DNA of 64,000 nucleotides from Paenibacillus sp. 32352 (GCF_002042965.1 NZ_MZNT01000006.1:248001-312000), one strand, 5' to 3'; counted from the first letter of the stretch, positions 53,703 through 62,167 are shown. Numbers and translations: made by a program. Notes: a model not told the origin generated them from the letters alone.

Positions 53703-54005
53703 ATGTTTGAACATATTGTACTATTGAAACTCAAGTCCCCTATTTCTACTGGCCAAAAAGAAGAGGTGATAAAGCAAGTGTACTCCTTTAAGGGGAACAT
53801 CCCGGGGATTGTAGATATAAGCGCCGGGATTAACGTTACGGAGGAAGTAGAGCATAAGCACGGTTACACGTTGGGCATTCGAGTTACTTTTGAGAATGAG
53901 CAGGCTTGCCGGGATTACATTCAGCATCCCCTGCATCAACATTTATTGCAATCCATTGGATCCTTCGTCGAAGGGATTGTGGTCATGGACTATCCGATTG
54001 CATGA
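53703..54005 (+). CDS. Dabb-family (stress-responsive A/B barrel) protein
   Basis: 100 residues from ATG 53703 with TTGGAGGAG upstream. Dimeric alpha+beta barrel: MFEHIVLLKLKSPISTGQKEEVIKQVYSFKGNIPGIVDISAGINVTEE and the C-terminal HPLHQHLLQSIGSFVEGIVVMDY. Family function unsettled; often stress-linked. No tight neighbour. Confidence 0.9.
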   Translation: MFEHIVLLKLKSPISTGQKEEVIKQVYSFKGNIPGIVDISAGINVTEEVEHKHGYTLGIRVTFENEQACRDYIQHPLHQHLLQSIGSFVEGIVVMDYPIA

Positions 54006-54239
54006 CAATTGAGAAAAGATATAGCCTGTTTCGAGCCCTCGCTCTACAGACCGAGGGTTCGATCGCGTTGCATCAGGCTGCCAAAGCTTATGGTCACACA
54101 ACACAAAACAGATATTCGCTGCTCCGCCATCGATGTCCAGCCAAGCATTGGCAGGTGCCTCGCAACATAGATAGTATGTCTATTATTTGTTGCAGCTGCT
54201 GCCTTGTACCACCGGCCGGTTTTATTACCCACCTCGCCT

Positions 54240-54617
54240 TTAATTATCCTCCGCTTGTATCGTGCGATTTTCATCAAGCCGCACCTTGTAAGACTCCCCC
54301 CATGCTTTCATAGACATAATCACCGGTTCCAAAGTCCTTCCAAAATCAGTAAGGGAGTATTCCACTCTTGGCGGAACCTCTTTATATATTTCTCGATGAA
54401 TGATGCCGTCCCGTTCAAGCTCTCTTAATTGCAATGTGAGCATAAACTGCGTAATTCCTGGATTCAGGCGCCTGAATTCATTAAATCTTTTCGTTCCATC
54501 CAGAAGCTGATAGAGAATGATCCCCTTCCACTTTCCGCCAATAACATCCAGCGTTGTTTCAACCGGGCATGCTTGCATATCCGGATGCGCTCCATATTTG
54601 TTTCTTCGGTCTCCCAT
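54240..54617 (-). CDS. HxlR-family regulator 2
   Basis: 125 residues, ATG with GGGGAGGAC upstream. MQACPVETTLDVIGGKWKGIILYQLLDGTKRFNEFRRLNPGITQFMLTLQLRELERDGIIHREIY: HxlR winged helix with the conserved N-terminal cysteine (ACPVE) used by redox/electrophile-sensing members. Divergent from a zinc-type alcohol dehydrogenase-like gene. Operator dyad at 54674-54688. Confidence 0.93.
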   Translation of the reverse strand: MGDRRNKYGAHPDMQACPVETTLDVIGGKWKGIILYQLLDGTKRFNEFRRLNPGITQFMLTLQLRELERDGIIHREIYKEVPPRVEYSLTDFGRTLEPVIMSMKAWGESYKVRLDENRTIQAEDN

Positions 54618-54673
54618 CAGCTTGTCCTCCCCAAAGGTTTAATTTTTAATACTATACCATAAAAATATGCGTA

Positions 54674-54688
54674 CTTACTTAAAGTAAC
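54674..54688. promoter_or_regulatory. HxlR operator candidate
   Basis: GTTACTT-N-AAGTAAG/C dyad (plus-strand CTTACTTAAAGTAAC), nearly perfect 7-bp arms, in the 131-bp gap between the HxlR gene and the dehydrogenase gene. Confidence 0.55.
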
Positions 54689-54748
54689 CCAACTGATATA
54701 CAATGCTATCTGTACAAATCAATTGCTATTTGAAAGGATGCGATACCT

Positions 54749-55792
54749 ATGAATACTCGCCAGCAAATGAAAGCAGTCGGTGCTTACCGATACCTCCCCA
54801 TATCTGATCCGCAAAGCCTTATCGATCTGCATTTGGATAAACCCGAACCTACAGGCCGCGATTTGCTTGTAAATGTAAAAGCTATCTCTGTCAACCCTGC
54901 AGACGTCGGCGTTCGCGCCAAACATAACTATGAAGCCGAATCACCGAAAATTCTTGGTTGGGATGCTGCTGGAATCGTAGAACAAGTTGGCCCTGACTGT
55001 CAATTGTTTAAACCAGGGGACAAAATCTATTATGCGGGCAGTGTGGCCCGACCAGGCACTAATAGCGAATTTCACTTGGTTGATGAACGAATCGTAGGAA
55101 AAATGCCAAGAAGCTTAGATTTCGCGGCAGCAGCCGCATTACCGCTTACCTCGATAACTGCATGGGAGGGCCTATATGATCGTTTGGGAATTAACCTTAA
55201 CGCAAAGGAAAACAAGAGCATACTTATTATCGGCGCAGCTGGAGGAGTAGGATCGATTGCTGTGCAGCTTGCCAAATTAGCAGGCTTGACCGTTATCGGT
55301 ACTGCCTCGCGTCCGGAATCAGCTCAATGGGTCGAAGAACTAGGAGCGGATTTTATCATTAACCACAACAACCCTTTCCAGCCTCAGCTCAAGGAATTGG
55401 GTATAGATGCTGTAGATTATATTTTCTGCTTGAATGATACTGTACAACATCTAGCGAATATGGCGGAGGCCATTACCCCCCAAGGCAAAATTTGCTGTAT
55501 CGTACCTACGGATAAGGCCGCCTGGGCAGGAAGCTTGAAAATGGACTTGCTGTTTTCTAAAAGTGTAACATTTGTATGGGAGTTCATGTTTACACGGCCC
55601 TTGTTTCAAACCGAAGACATGATAAAACAACACGAATTGCTGAATGACCTGGCGGACTTAATCGATGATGGGAAATTAAAAACGACACTAAATGAACGAC
55701 TTGAACCCATTAATGCCGCAAATCTGCGTTTAGCACATGAGAGGTTGGAGAATGGCCGATCCATTGGTAAAATTGTTTTAGAAAACTTCTGA
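54749..55792 (+). CDS. Zinc-type alcohol-dehydrogenase-like (ZADH/MDR) protein
   Basis: 347 residues, ATG with AAAGGATG upstream. MDR superfamily, subgroup of zinc-binding-like quinone reductases lacking a full zinc site: VSVNPADVGVRA, ILGWDAAGIVEQVG, ILIIGAAGGVGSIAVQLAKLAGLTVIGTAS, and C-terminal ENGRSIGKIVLENF. NADPH-dependent reduction of quinones or enals is likely. Probably controlled by the divergent HxlR gene with its sensing cysteine. Confidence 0.9.
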   Translation: MNTRQQMKAVGAYRYLPISDPQSLIDLHLDKPEPTGRDLLVNVKAISVNPADVGVRAKHNYEAESPKILGWDAAGIVEQVGPDCQLFKPGDKIYYAGSVARPGTNSEFHLVDERIVGKMPRSLDFAAAAALPLTSITAWEGLYDRLGINLNAKENKSILIIGAAGGVGSIAVQLAKLAGLTVIGTASRPESAQWVEELGADFIINHNNPFQPQLKELGIDAVDYIFCLNDTVQHLANMAEAITPQGKICCIVPTDKAAWAGSLKMDLLFSKSVTFVWEFMFTRPLFQTEDMIKQHELLNDLADLIDDGKLKTTLNERLEPINAANLRLAHERLENGRSIGKIVLENF

Positions 55793-55847
55793 TCCTGCGA
55801 ACAAGACCATTTGGTACCGAGGAGCGGTCATCGGTATAGACAAGAAT

Positions 55848-55875
55848 AAGGCCCTTATAACTTAGGGGCCTTTTT
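55848..55875 (+). terminator. Terminator of the ZADH gene
   Basis: AAGGCCC...GGGGCCTT hairpin followed by TTT; 55 nt after the stop. Confidence 0.75.
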
Positions 55876-55999
55876 GCTTACTGCGGTATGGTGCAGACAA
55901 GAGAACGGGCGTCGGTTTCGCTAACCCCAATACGGGCTTTTTAGGGTACCGATATTTTTCAGAACCCGCCTCTATCATTTATTGGACCAAGGATCGAGA

Positions 56000-56857
56000 T
56001 TATAGAGCAATAGACTCTTTTAAAAAGTCCCTTAACGTCATCGGAGGTCGACCGATCAGGTCAGCTAGAGCGTTGCTCGTCTGCGCGAAGTCTCCGTTAC
56101 GGCTGGCATGAAACAAACCCATAGTGATCTCAATACGCGCTTCCGGAAAACCTTGGGCGGTCAGATGCTCCCGATATGCCTCGTCCGAAACTACTCTTCG
56201 GTAGACATGTCGGCCGATAATATCCGAAGCCATCGCTGCAACCCCCTCCATGTCAATCGCTTCTGAGGCGGTTAGATTCGGGGATGGGCCGTCCCAGCTC
56301 TGCTCGGTTAGAATAGCTGCCGTGGCTTGGGCCAAGTCTGAGTGCGTTGTCCAAGCAATCGGACCATCCTCAGGAACGATCAATTCTCCCGTTTTAATTG
56401 CTGCACCGATTAGCCCAACCAATGAGGAGGCATAAAACCCGTTACGAAGAGACGTGTAGGGCATACCCGATTCTTTAAGCAATACCTCTGTCGCCGCATG
56501 GTGAATCATAGGAGGGAAATACGACGTCGAAGAAGAACCCATGTGACTTGTGTACAGCACCTTGTCGGCCCCAGACTCCTTTGCCGCGTGAATCGCGGTT
56601 TGATGCTGACGGATCCCCGCCTCTCCCAAAATACCGGACGAAACAAGAAGAACCTGCGACGCCCCCTCAAAAGCATAAAGCAAGCTGTCTGCATCATCAA
56701 AATCGCCGTGACGAACGCGGACCCCACGATCCTTTAAATCCCGAGCCTTGCTCACATCTCGGACACTGACACCAATCTGCTCAGCAGGGATACGCTTAAG
56801 CAATTGCTCTACGACGCCCCTGCCTAACTTTCCGTTTGCTCCAGTAACGATAAGCAT
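56000..56857 (-). CDS. NmrA-like / quinone-reductase-2-like NAD(P)-binding protein
   Basis: 285 residues from ATG 56857 with GGATGGAGG directly upstream; an earlier in-frame start (56893) lies inside the operator region. Atypical SDR: LIVTGANGKLGRGVVEQLLKR, DFDDADSLLYAFEGASQVLLVSS, YTSHMGSSSTSYFPP, and YTSLRNGFYASSL. It resembles QorB/NmrA-type proteins that bind NADP and reduce quinones or act as redox sensors. Divergent from a TetR regulator with a perfect palindrome between them. Confidence 0.88.
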   Translation of the reverse strand: MLIVTGANGKLGRGVVEQLLKRIPAEQIGVSVRDVSKARDLKDRGVRVRHGDFDDADSLLYAFEGASQVLLVSSGILGEAGIRQHQTAIHAAKESGADKVLYTSHMGSSSTSYFPPMIHHAATEVLLKESGMPYTSLRNGFYASSLVGLIGAAIKTGELIVPEDGPIAWTTHSDLAQATAAILTEQSWDGPSPNLTASEAIDMEGVAAMASDIIGRHVYRRVVSDEAYREHLTAQGFPEARIEITMGLFHASRNGDFAQTSNALADLIGRPPMTLRDFLKESIAL

Positions 56858-56896
56858 GTTACCTCCATCCTTTCCTTTGTTGAAGATTTGCATAGA

Positions 56897-56918
56897 ATAT
56901 GGTTTTATGCAACCATAT
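56897..56918. promoter_or_regulatory. TetR operator between divergent genes
   Basis: ATATGGTT-N6-AACCATAT, perfect 8-bp arms, 40 bp upstream of the NmrA-like start and 127 bp upstream of the TetR start; followed by a partial third half-site ATATGG (56917-56922). Confidence 0.7.
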
Positions 56919-57044
56919 ATGGCATAAACAAAAGATAAAAGGATGGAGCCTTATTCACAATCAGCAAAAAACGGTTTTCGTTGGTTTCCCAACATGATCG
57001 GCGTTTTGTCTGTTTTTTGAGACCCGAAGAAAGCGTGGTGCAGC

Positions 57045-57644
57045 ATGCCGGTAAATCCCAATGACCCCCGTGTAAAAAGAACCCGTCAGTTATTTATACA
57101 AGCCTTTAACGAGCTGCTCGACGAAAAGAGAAACATCTATTCAATATCCGTGTACGACATTGCGGCTCGGGCATCCGTCAACCGCGCAACCTTCTATGCC
57201 CATTTTGAAGATAAATTCGCTTTTCTGGAGTATTGGATGACGGAAAAATTTCAAATCATTATCCAAAAAAGACTGCCGGATGATTCAGCCTTCAATCAGG
57301 ACAATCTGCGCACCCTCGTTCAAACCATCTTTCAATTTCAGTTACGATTTCGAGGATACATCACGCCGGGAGACAAACAGTTTGAGCCGATGCTTGAAAA
57401 AGCTGTACAAAGAGAATTGTATCGCCTTTTGCTCCAATGGCTTAAATCCGCGGCCCAACAAAGCTTCCCTCAAGAAAGACTGGAAGCTACGGCTCTTGTC
57501 GTCAGTTGGGGCGTATTCGGGTCGGCCCTACAGTGGAGCAGAGATGCCCAAGCTCGCTCGTTAGAATCTATGGTACAAGACGTTATTGAGGTTGTAACCG
57601 TTAATTTGGGGTCTTTTTGGCAGCAAGCAACCTCGGAGGCTTGA
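57045..57644 (+). CDS. TetR/AcrR-family regulator
   Basis: 199 residues. HTH: RTRQLFIQAFNELLDEKRNIYSISVYDIAARASVNRATFYAHFEDKFAFLEYW. Helical C-terminal domain of the TetR_C type. Ribosome site weak (GTGGTGC). Likely represses the divergent NmrA-like gene through the palindrome at 56897-56918. Confidence 0.9.
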   Translation: MPVNPNDPRVKRTRQLFIQAFNELLDEKRNIYSISVYDIAARASVNRATFYAHFEDKFAFLEYWMTEKFQIIIQKRLPDDSAFNQDNLRTLVQTIFQFQLRFRGYITPGDKQFEPMLEKAVQRELYRLLLQWLKSAAQQSFPQERLEATALVVSWGVFGSALQWSRDAQARSLESMVQDVIEVVTVNLGSFWQQATSEA

Positions 57645-57747
57645 AGTATGCATAGGCTCACTCGAAATAATGAAACCATTATTTCCTGTAAGTCTACTTT
57701 TAGGCGATTTTCGGAGTCTGAATTAGACATTTGAGAAAAAAAGTTTT

Positions 57748-57779
57748 AGGGTCATCCTTTGATGGATGGCCCTTTGTTT
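57748..57779 (+). terminator. Terminator of the TetR gene
   Basis: AGGGTCATCC-N6-GGATGGCCCT with one mismatch, then TTGTTT. Confidence 0.68.
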
Positions 57780-57895
57780 GCAGACCGGGAATCGGCATGT
57801 TTGCGAGTGCTTTAAAGAGTAACGCGAACTTTTGTTGCATAGAGAGCAACTCCGTTTTGCCTTTTAATAAATGTAAAAAACATACATAGAGCCCA

Positions 57896-57953
57896 TTGAC
57901 GAAATACAGAGAATGTTATATATTTTTAACATCAAGTTATATATTTCTAACAT
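57896..57953 (+). promoter_or_regulatory. Promoter with tandem inverted-repeat operators
   Basis: -35 TTGACG (57896-57901), 17-bp spacer, -10 TATATT (57919-57924). GTTATATATTTTTAACAT (57915-57932) and GTTATATATTTCTAACAT (57936-57953) are 18-bp direct repeats, each with GTTA/TAAC arms. The first covers the -10, the second reaches the ribosome site. Likely sites for the small XRE regulator of this operon. Confidence 0.75.
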
Positions 57954-57965
57954 GAGGTGATGGTT

Positions 57966-58190
57966 ATGAAATGGAATCTTCGTTTGGGGTTTGATGATGA
58001 GCGCACCAGAAAAGTAAAGATTTATTCTGCAGGCAAAGCGTATTTCTACTCCTTGTACATCTGGATTATTTTGTTCGCGCTCCACAAATATCTGGAAATT
58101 GATGATTTACTATTGATTGGTTTATTCGGCATGGCGGGATCGCTCTACGTATCCTGGCTGTTTACAAGGAAGCGGAAAGGCTTGGAATAA
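57966..58190 (+). CDS. Small two-helix membrane protein
   Basis: 74 residues from ATG 57966 with GAGGTG 6 nt upstream. Two membrane helices ([19 protein letters not shown] and [20 protein letters not shown]) followed by a basic tail RKRKGLE. Its stop overlaps the start of the XRE gene (TAATG), so translation is coupled. This arrangement of a small membrane protein and a short XRE regulator is common in Bacilli; function unknown. Confidence 0.8.
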   Translation: MKWNLRLGFDDERTRKVKIYSAGKAYFYSLYIWIILFALHKYLEIDDLLLIGLFGMAGSLYVSWLFTRKRKGLE

Positions 58191-58396
58191 TGAAAACACG
58201 CATAAAAGAATATCGGGCAAAATTCAACCTCACCCAGGCAGAGCTCGCACAAAAAGTCGGCGCAAGAAGAGAAACGATCAATTTTTTGGAAAAAGGAGAG
58301 TACAACCCGTCCCTCAAGCTGTCTGTCAAAATCGCCCGGCAATTCCAGGTCAGTGTAGAAGAGCTTTTTATCTTTGAAGACGGTGATCTTGATTAG
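58190..58396 (+). CDS. Short XRE-family regulator
   Basis: 68 residues: [60 protein letters not shown], an almost bare helix-turn-helix of the YgzD/YvaO kind. Starts on the TAATG overlap with the membrane-protein gene. Expected to autoregulate at the tandem repeats at 57915-57953. Confidence 0.92.
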   Translation: MKTRIKEYRAKFNLTQAELAQKVGARRETINFLEKGEYNPSLKLSVKIARQFQVSVEELFIFEDGDLD

Positions 58397-58537
58397 CGGA
58401 CCAGCTGTTCATTCACCGAAGCTGTGCTCTTTCAGACAGTAACAATTTCAGGTGTATTCCGTTCAATCCTGCAGTGAACAACAGCACATCGAATACGGTC
58501 TTCGGTTTCACTCAGGTTTAACGGCGAAAAAAGAAAA

Positions 58538-58556
58538 GAGCTGACGCCGTCAGCTC
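58538..58556 (-). terminator. Terminator of the ECF41 sigma operon
   Basis: Minus-strand GAGCTGACG-G-CGTCAGCTC perfect 9-bp arms followed by TTTTCTTTTTT, 23 nt past the sigma stop. The 1-nt formal loop means the inner pairs must open. Confidence 0.88.
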
Positions 58557-58578
58557 CTTTACCATTTACATTGTGATT

Positions 58579-59442
58579 CTATAGATGTCTTAACTTTTCC
58601 GGATTTGCGACAGTATAGATCGCTTCGATCTTATGATCTCGATAAGCAAAAGAATAAACATATTGGATCCCTTCACCCAAACGAATGCGGATTCCGGGGA
58701 GCCCATTCACCAAGAGGAACGAGTACGTAAATTTACCCGCATGTTTGTTGATCAAATTTTGATGTAACTTCATCACTTGCTCAAACCCGACAACAGGCAC
58801 TTGTGCCGCGCTTACTTTGCCTCCGCCGTCCGTGTACAGCACAACATTCTCACTAACCAGTTCAAGAAGCTTCGTCGTATTTCCCTGCAGCAGCGAATTC
58901 ACAAACTCTTTAATCTTCTCCTCCGCGATGGAAACCGACGGTTGTTGGTCCGGGTCGAAATGGATGCTTTTTCTGGCGCGGTGGAAAATTTGCCGGCAAT
59001 TCGCACTGCTTTTTCCGACTATATCAGCAATCTCTTCAAACGGATATTGAAAAATCTCTCGAAGAAGAAATACCGCCCTTTCCGTTGCACTCAATTGCTG
59101 CAGAAGCAGAAGATAAGCCGTAGAAATTGACTCCGACCGCAAATACCTATTAGATGGATCGTCGCCCGAGGCTCCTTTTTCAATCAGTGGCTCCGGAAGC
59201 CATGGACCAACGTACATTTCCCGTTTTTTGGCCGACGAGCGCAAAAGATCAAGACAACGATTCGTTACGATTTTGTATAAAAATGCCCTTTCGTTTCGGA
59301 TTGTCCCGACGTCCGACAGTCTGTCATAGCTCAAAAAAGCATCTTGTACGATATCTTCCGCATCCATGACGCTGCCGAGCATTCGATACGCTAACGAAAA
59401 CAGCTCCGTTTTATAACGCTTATATAATTCCTCTGTACTCAT
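58579..59442 (-). CDS. ECF41-type sigma factor (SigJ-like) with SnoaL-like C-terminal domain
   Basis: 287 residues from ATG 59442 (TAAGGAGAGG upstream). Sigma2 (ELYKRYKTELFSLAYRMLGSVMDAEDIVQDAFLSY) and sigma4 (LQQLSATERAVFLLREIFQYPFEEIADIVGKSSANCRQIFHRARK) are joined by a linker containing WLPEP. A C-terminal SnoaL/NTF2-like domain contains DGGGK. Both short motifs are diagnostic of group ECF41, whose C-terminal domain modulates activity in place of an anti-sigma factor. It overlaps the upstream oxidoreductase gene by 23 bp. The operon promoter matches the ECF41 consensus. Confidence 0.93.
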   Translation of the reverse strand: MSTEELYKRYKTELFSLAYRMLGSVMDAEDIVQDAFLSYDRLSDVGTIRNERAFLYKIVTNRCLDLLRSSAKKREMYVGPWLPEPLIEKGASGDDPSNRYLRSESISTAYLLLLQQLSATERAVFLLREIFQYPFEEIADIVGKSSANCRQIFHRARKSIHFDPDQQPSVSIAEEKIKEFVNSLLQGNTTKLLELVSENVVLYTDGGGKVSAAQVPVVGFEQVMKLHQNLINKHAGKFTYSFLLVNGLPGIRIRLGEGIQYVYSFAYRDHKIEAIYTVANPEKLRHL

Positions 59443-60721
59443 AATAGGCGTTCCTCTCCTTACCCTCGAGGGAGAGCATGTGTTGGATGGCTCTTTTGGC
59501 GCTTGCCGTCGCGGCATCAACCAATACTTCACCGTGCGACGCCCATTCTCCTGCTACATATAACCCTTGTATTTCCGGGACAGCGGGTCCGGGATTCTCG
59601 ATACGTTTCACATGCATAAAGTCGTGACACACCGTTATTTTAGGAAGATATTGCTTGACAACCAATTGTTCCCGCCATCCCGGCTGCATCAAGTCCAGCA
59701 CGCCTTCAAGTTCGCGCAAATCTGTATCCGGGTCCGTTTCTTTCCCTTGGTACTTAATGAGCGATACGACTTGCGCGCCATCGTCGCTTAGATAAGCCGC
59801 ACGCGAATAATTGCTAAGAAGCACGGTCTGATCGATCCCGTATGCAAATTGTTGTTTGGGCTTGGGAAGCCGTTTCAAGGCCACATCCAGGCAAGCCGCG
59901 GTGACTTCAATCGCTTGTTCTTTCCAGGTATGAAGGGCGGTTTTTTCTGCAAAGGGCACCAACTCACTTGCGATAGAAGGCGATGTGGCAAGGATAACAT
60001 GGTGCGTATCGATTTTCGTTCCGTCTTCACAGAGAACCTGCCGCACGATCCCGCCACGTGTATCGATGGACGTGACTTTGGTATTTGTTAATAACCGCAC
60101 TCCAAGGTCGGATGCCTTTTGCCGCAATTCCTCGACCAATTCGCCCCAGCCGCGATCCAGGTACAACGCGCCTTTAAGGGCATTCTGCAGCTGTTTCAAT
60201 ACAGGACCCGCGGCCGGCAAATCCGGGCCGACCACATAACTGGCGGCACGAAGCAGCGAATAAAAGATATTGCGCACCATGGGATCCCGCAAATTCCCTT
60301 CGACCCATTCGCGGATACTGATCCGGTCAAATTGACGAGTGTCCGCTTTTGAAAGCTTCGTAAGACACGAAACGAACTCCATCTTTCCTTTCCAAGACAA
60401 CAGCGGGGTCGTAAACAAGGATGTTATGCTCGAAGGCAAGGGGCTTAACTTCCCTTTCCAAACGCCATAAGCCTCAGCCGAAGGCTGCTTTCCCTGCAAG
60501 GTCAATCCCAATTCCCGGAAAGTCGCGTACGCATCTCCCTTATACAAGGCATGCGCGCCCAGGTTGAAGTATGCCCCTTTTTTCTTGTTGGAAATGGCTC
60601 GGCCGCCTAAGCGATTCTGTTTTTCAATGACCACCGTTTGTTTCCCGGCTTTGGCTGCGTATATTGCAGCGGTTAAACCCGCAATCCCTCCACCAACCAC
60701 GACCACATCCACCTTTTGCAT
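59420..60721 (-). CDS. FAD-dependent phytoene-desaturase-like oxidoreductase
   Basis: 433 residues from ATG 60721; a GTG immediately before (60724) is an alternative. N-terminal VVVVGGGIAGLTAAIYAAKAGKQTVVIEKQNRLGGRA is the FAD-binding motif of the amine-oxidase/CrtI group; C-terminal IQGLYVAGEWASHGEVLVDAATASAKRA is the matching FAD site. First gene of the ECF41 operon. ECF41 sigma genes are typically next to an oxidoreductase, epimerase or carboxymuconolactone-decarboxylase gene, which this fits; the substrate is unknown. Confidence 0.88.
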   Translation of the reverse strand: MQKVDVVVVGGGIAGLTAAIYAAKAGKQTVVIEKQNRLGGRAISNKKKGAYFNLGAHALYKGDAYATFRELGLTLQGKQPSAEAYGVWKGKLSPLPSSITSLFTTPLLSWKGKMEFVSCLTKLSKADTRQFDRISIREWVEGNLRDPMVRNIFYSLLRAASYVVGPDLPAAGPVLKQLQNALKGALYLDRGWGELVEELRQKASDLGVRLLTNTKVTSIDTRGGIVRQVLCEDGTKIDTHHVILATSPSIASELVPFAEKTALHTWKEQAIEVTAACLDVALKRLPKPKQQFAYGIDQTVLLSNYSRAAYLSDDGAQVVSLIKYQGKETDPDTDLRELEGVLDLMQPGWREQLVVKQYLPKITVCHDFMHVKRIENPGPAVPEIQGLYVAGEWASHGEVLVDAATASAKRAIQHMLSLEGKERNAYYEYRGII

Positions 60722-60753
60722 CACTCATCATCCCTTTCAAATTTTACCTGTAT

Positions 60754-60780
60754 GACGGGTAAGGGATATGAAGTGTGACA
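60754..60780 (-). promoter_or_regulatory. ECF41-type promoter
   Basis: Minus strand TGTCACA (60774-60780), exactly 16 bp, CGTC (60754-60757). This equals the ECF41 consensus TGTCACA-N16-CGTC as I remember it. It lies 33 bp upstream of the oxidoreductase start, implying that the sigma factor transcribes its own operon. Confidence 0.88.
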
Positions 60781-60830
60781 GATACGCAAATAAAATTTAT
60801 GGGAAATCTGCCGCAACATTTCAAAGCAAC

Positions 60831-60866
60831 AAAAAGACGCCCCGCGGCAAGACTTCAGGGGGCGCT
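60831..60866 (-). terminator. Terminator of the MFS gene
   Basis: Minus-strand CGCCCC...GGGGCG hairpin followed by TCTTTTT; about 75 nt past the MFS stop and just ahead of the ECF41 promoter. Confidence 0.75.
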
Positions 60867-60895
60867 ACGAAGGTGCCGAAGGAATCGACAGCATA

Positions 60896-60915
60896 TTAGT
60901 TATTACTAACTAACA
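60896..60915. promoter_or_regulatory. TetR operator copy 1 (3' of the MFS gene)
   Basis: TTAGTTATTACTAACTAACA, same 20-bp pattern as the operators upstream of the MFS and TetR genes, but placed between the MFS stop (60938) and its terminator. Confidence 0.65.
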
Positions 60916-60937
60916 ATTCTTCTAAAAAAATATACGC

Positions 60938-62110
60938 TTAGGTTGACTGATGAATATTGCCGGCAGGCTCCTCCTTTCTTCGTAGTAAGGTTCTTCTTAC
61001 AAAAACCGTGAAGATGAGCAAAGCAATAAGACCAGAAACCGCGCATGCAGCAAATAGGAACGGGTAGCCGAATAACTGTGAAATAAACCCAAGCAGGATC
61101 GTTCCCAACCCGATCCCAAAATCCATGGCCGTGAAGAAAGAAGCATTGGCCATGCCCTTTTTGTCGGAAGAAACAAGGCCAAGTATCGCTGCCTGAAGTG
61201 TGGGCTGAGCCGCTCCGAAACCACCCCCGTACAGCAAGGCGGAAACGATAACTCCCGGCAGACTGTCAGACAAGCTTAAGATCAGCAGCGCTATGACCGT
61301 CAGGATCATGGAAGGGATAATGATGGAGCCCTCGTTATAGCGATCCGCGAGCTTCCCTGCAAAAGGCCGGATGAGCGTTAGCGCTACAGCATAGACCAAA
61401 AAGAAAGTCCCTGCATTGACGTGAATAGTGCCTGCAAACAGCGGCAAAAATGTGGTGATTCCACCGTACGTCAGAGCTAAGAAAAAGATGGCCGCCGATA
61501 TCGGGAGAACGGATTTATCGAAGAACACCGCTTTTTGTTCTTTGTTCGATCGGATATCAGGCACCTTGGTCGCCAAGGCAATAAGGATAGCTCCAACAGA
61601 CAAACAAGCAGCTAAAACAAACAAATGCCGGAAAGAGTAGCTCTGGACCATCCATACCCCGATAAGGGGCCCGATTGCCATAGATACGCTCATCGACATA
61701 CCATACCATCCCATTCCCTCGTTTCTGCGCCGGGCAGGGATGACGTCTGTGATCGAAGTACCGATGGAAGTGGTGGAGATAGCCCAACCGCTGCCATGAA
61801 GTATTCGCACAAGAAGCAGCAGCAGAAATCCGCTTGCCCAGTTGTACCAAAACATCGCGATAGAGAAAATAATCAACCCGGCAATGATAAAGGAGCGCCT
61901 GCCGAAATGATCCAATAGACCGCCGATAACGGGACGGACAACGACCGCGGTAAGAGTAAACCCGCCGATGATGAGTCCGAGCCGCGATTCGTCAATGCCT
62001 GATTGTTTAATATATAGCGGCAAAGTCGGGAGGAGCAAATAAAACCCAAAGCATAGGAAGAACATCGACAGCGTGAGACTGACAAAAGATGTCGTCCATA
62101 AACGTCCCAT
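60938..62110 (-). CDS. MFS transporter (multidrug-efflux-like)
   Basis: 390 residues from ATG 62110 (AAAGAGGGTG upstream); the longer frame to 62143 would run into the operator. Twelve membrane helices; loop 2-3 GGLLDHFGRRSFIIAG, helix 4 LVRILHGSGWAISTTSIGTSITDVIPARRRNEGMG, and helix 5 MAIGPLIGVWM fit the YfcJ/EmrD-like drug/H+ antiporter group. Second gene after its TetR repressor (58 bp apart) with its own operator. Confidence 0.9.
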   Translation of the reverse strand: MGRLWTTSFVSLTLSMFFLCFGFYLLLPTLPLYIKQSGIDESRLGLIIGGFTLTAVVVRPVIGGLLDHFGRRSFIIAGLIIFSIAMFWYNWASGFLLLLLVRILHGSGWAISTTSIGTSITDVIPARRRNEGMGWYGMSMSVSMAIGPLIGVWMVQSYSFRHLFVLAACLSVGAILIALATKVPDIRSNKEQKAVFFDKSVLPISAAIFFLALTYGGITTFLPLFAGTIHVNAGTFFLVYAVALTLIRPFAGKLADRYNEGSIIIPSMILTVIALLILSLSDSLPGVIVSALLYGGGFGAAQPTLQAAILGLVSSDKKGMANASFFTAMDFGIGLGTILLGFISQLFGYPFLFAACAVSGLIALLIFTVFVRRTLLRRKEEPAGNIHQST

Positions 62111-62132
62111 CGTAAGCACCCTCTTTCTTTGT

Positions 62133-62152
62133 TTAGTTATCACTAACTAACA
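62133..62152. promoter_or_regulatory. TetR operator copy 2 (upstream of the MFS gene)
   Basis: TTAGTTATCACTAACTAACA, 23 bp upstream of the MFS start and 16 bp downstream of the TetR stop (in the minus-strand direction). TTAGTTA/TAACTAA dyad. Confidence 0.75.
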
Positions 62153-62167
62153 TTTTGGATAAAAAAA

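Noticed and set aside
54006..54239. Long plus-strand ORF after the Dabb gene (frames up to 135 codons)
   Set aside because: Overlaps the minus-strand HxlR gene, has unnatural composition and no ribosome site; the gap shows nothing else.
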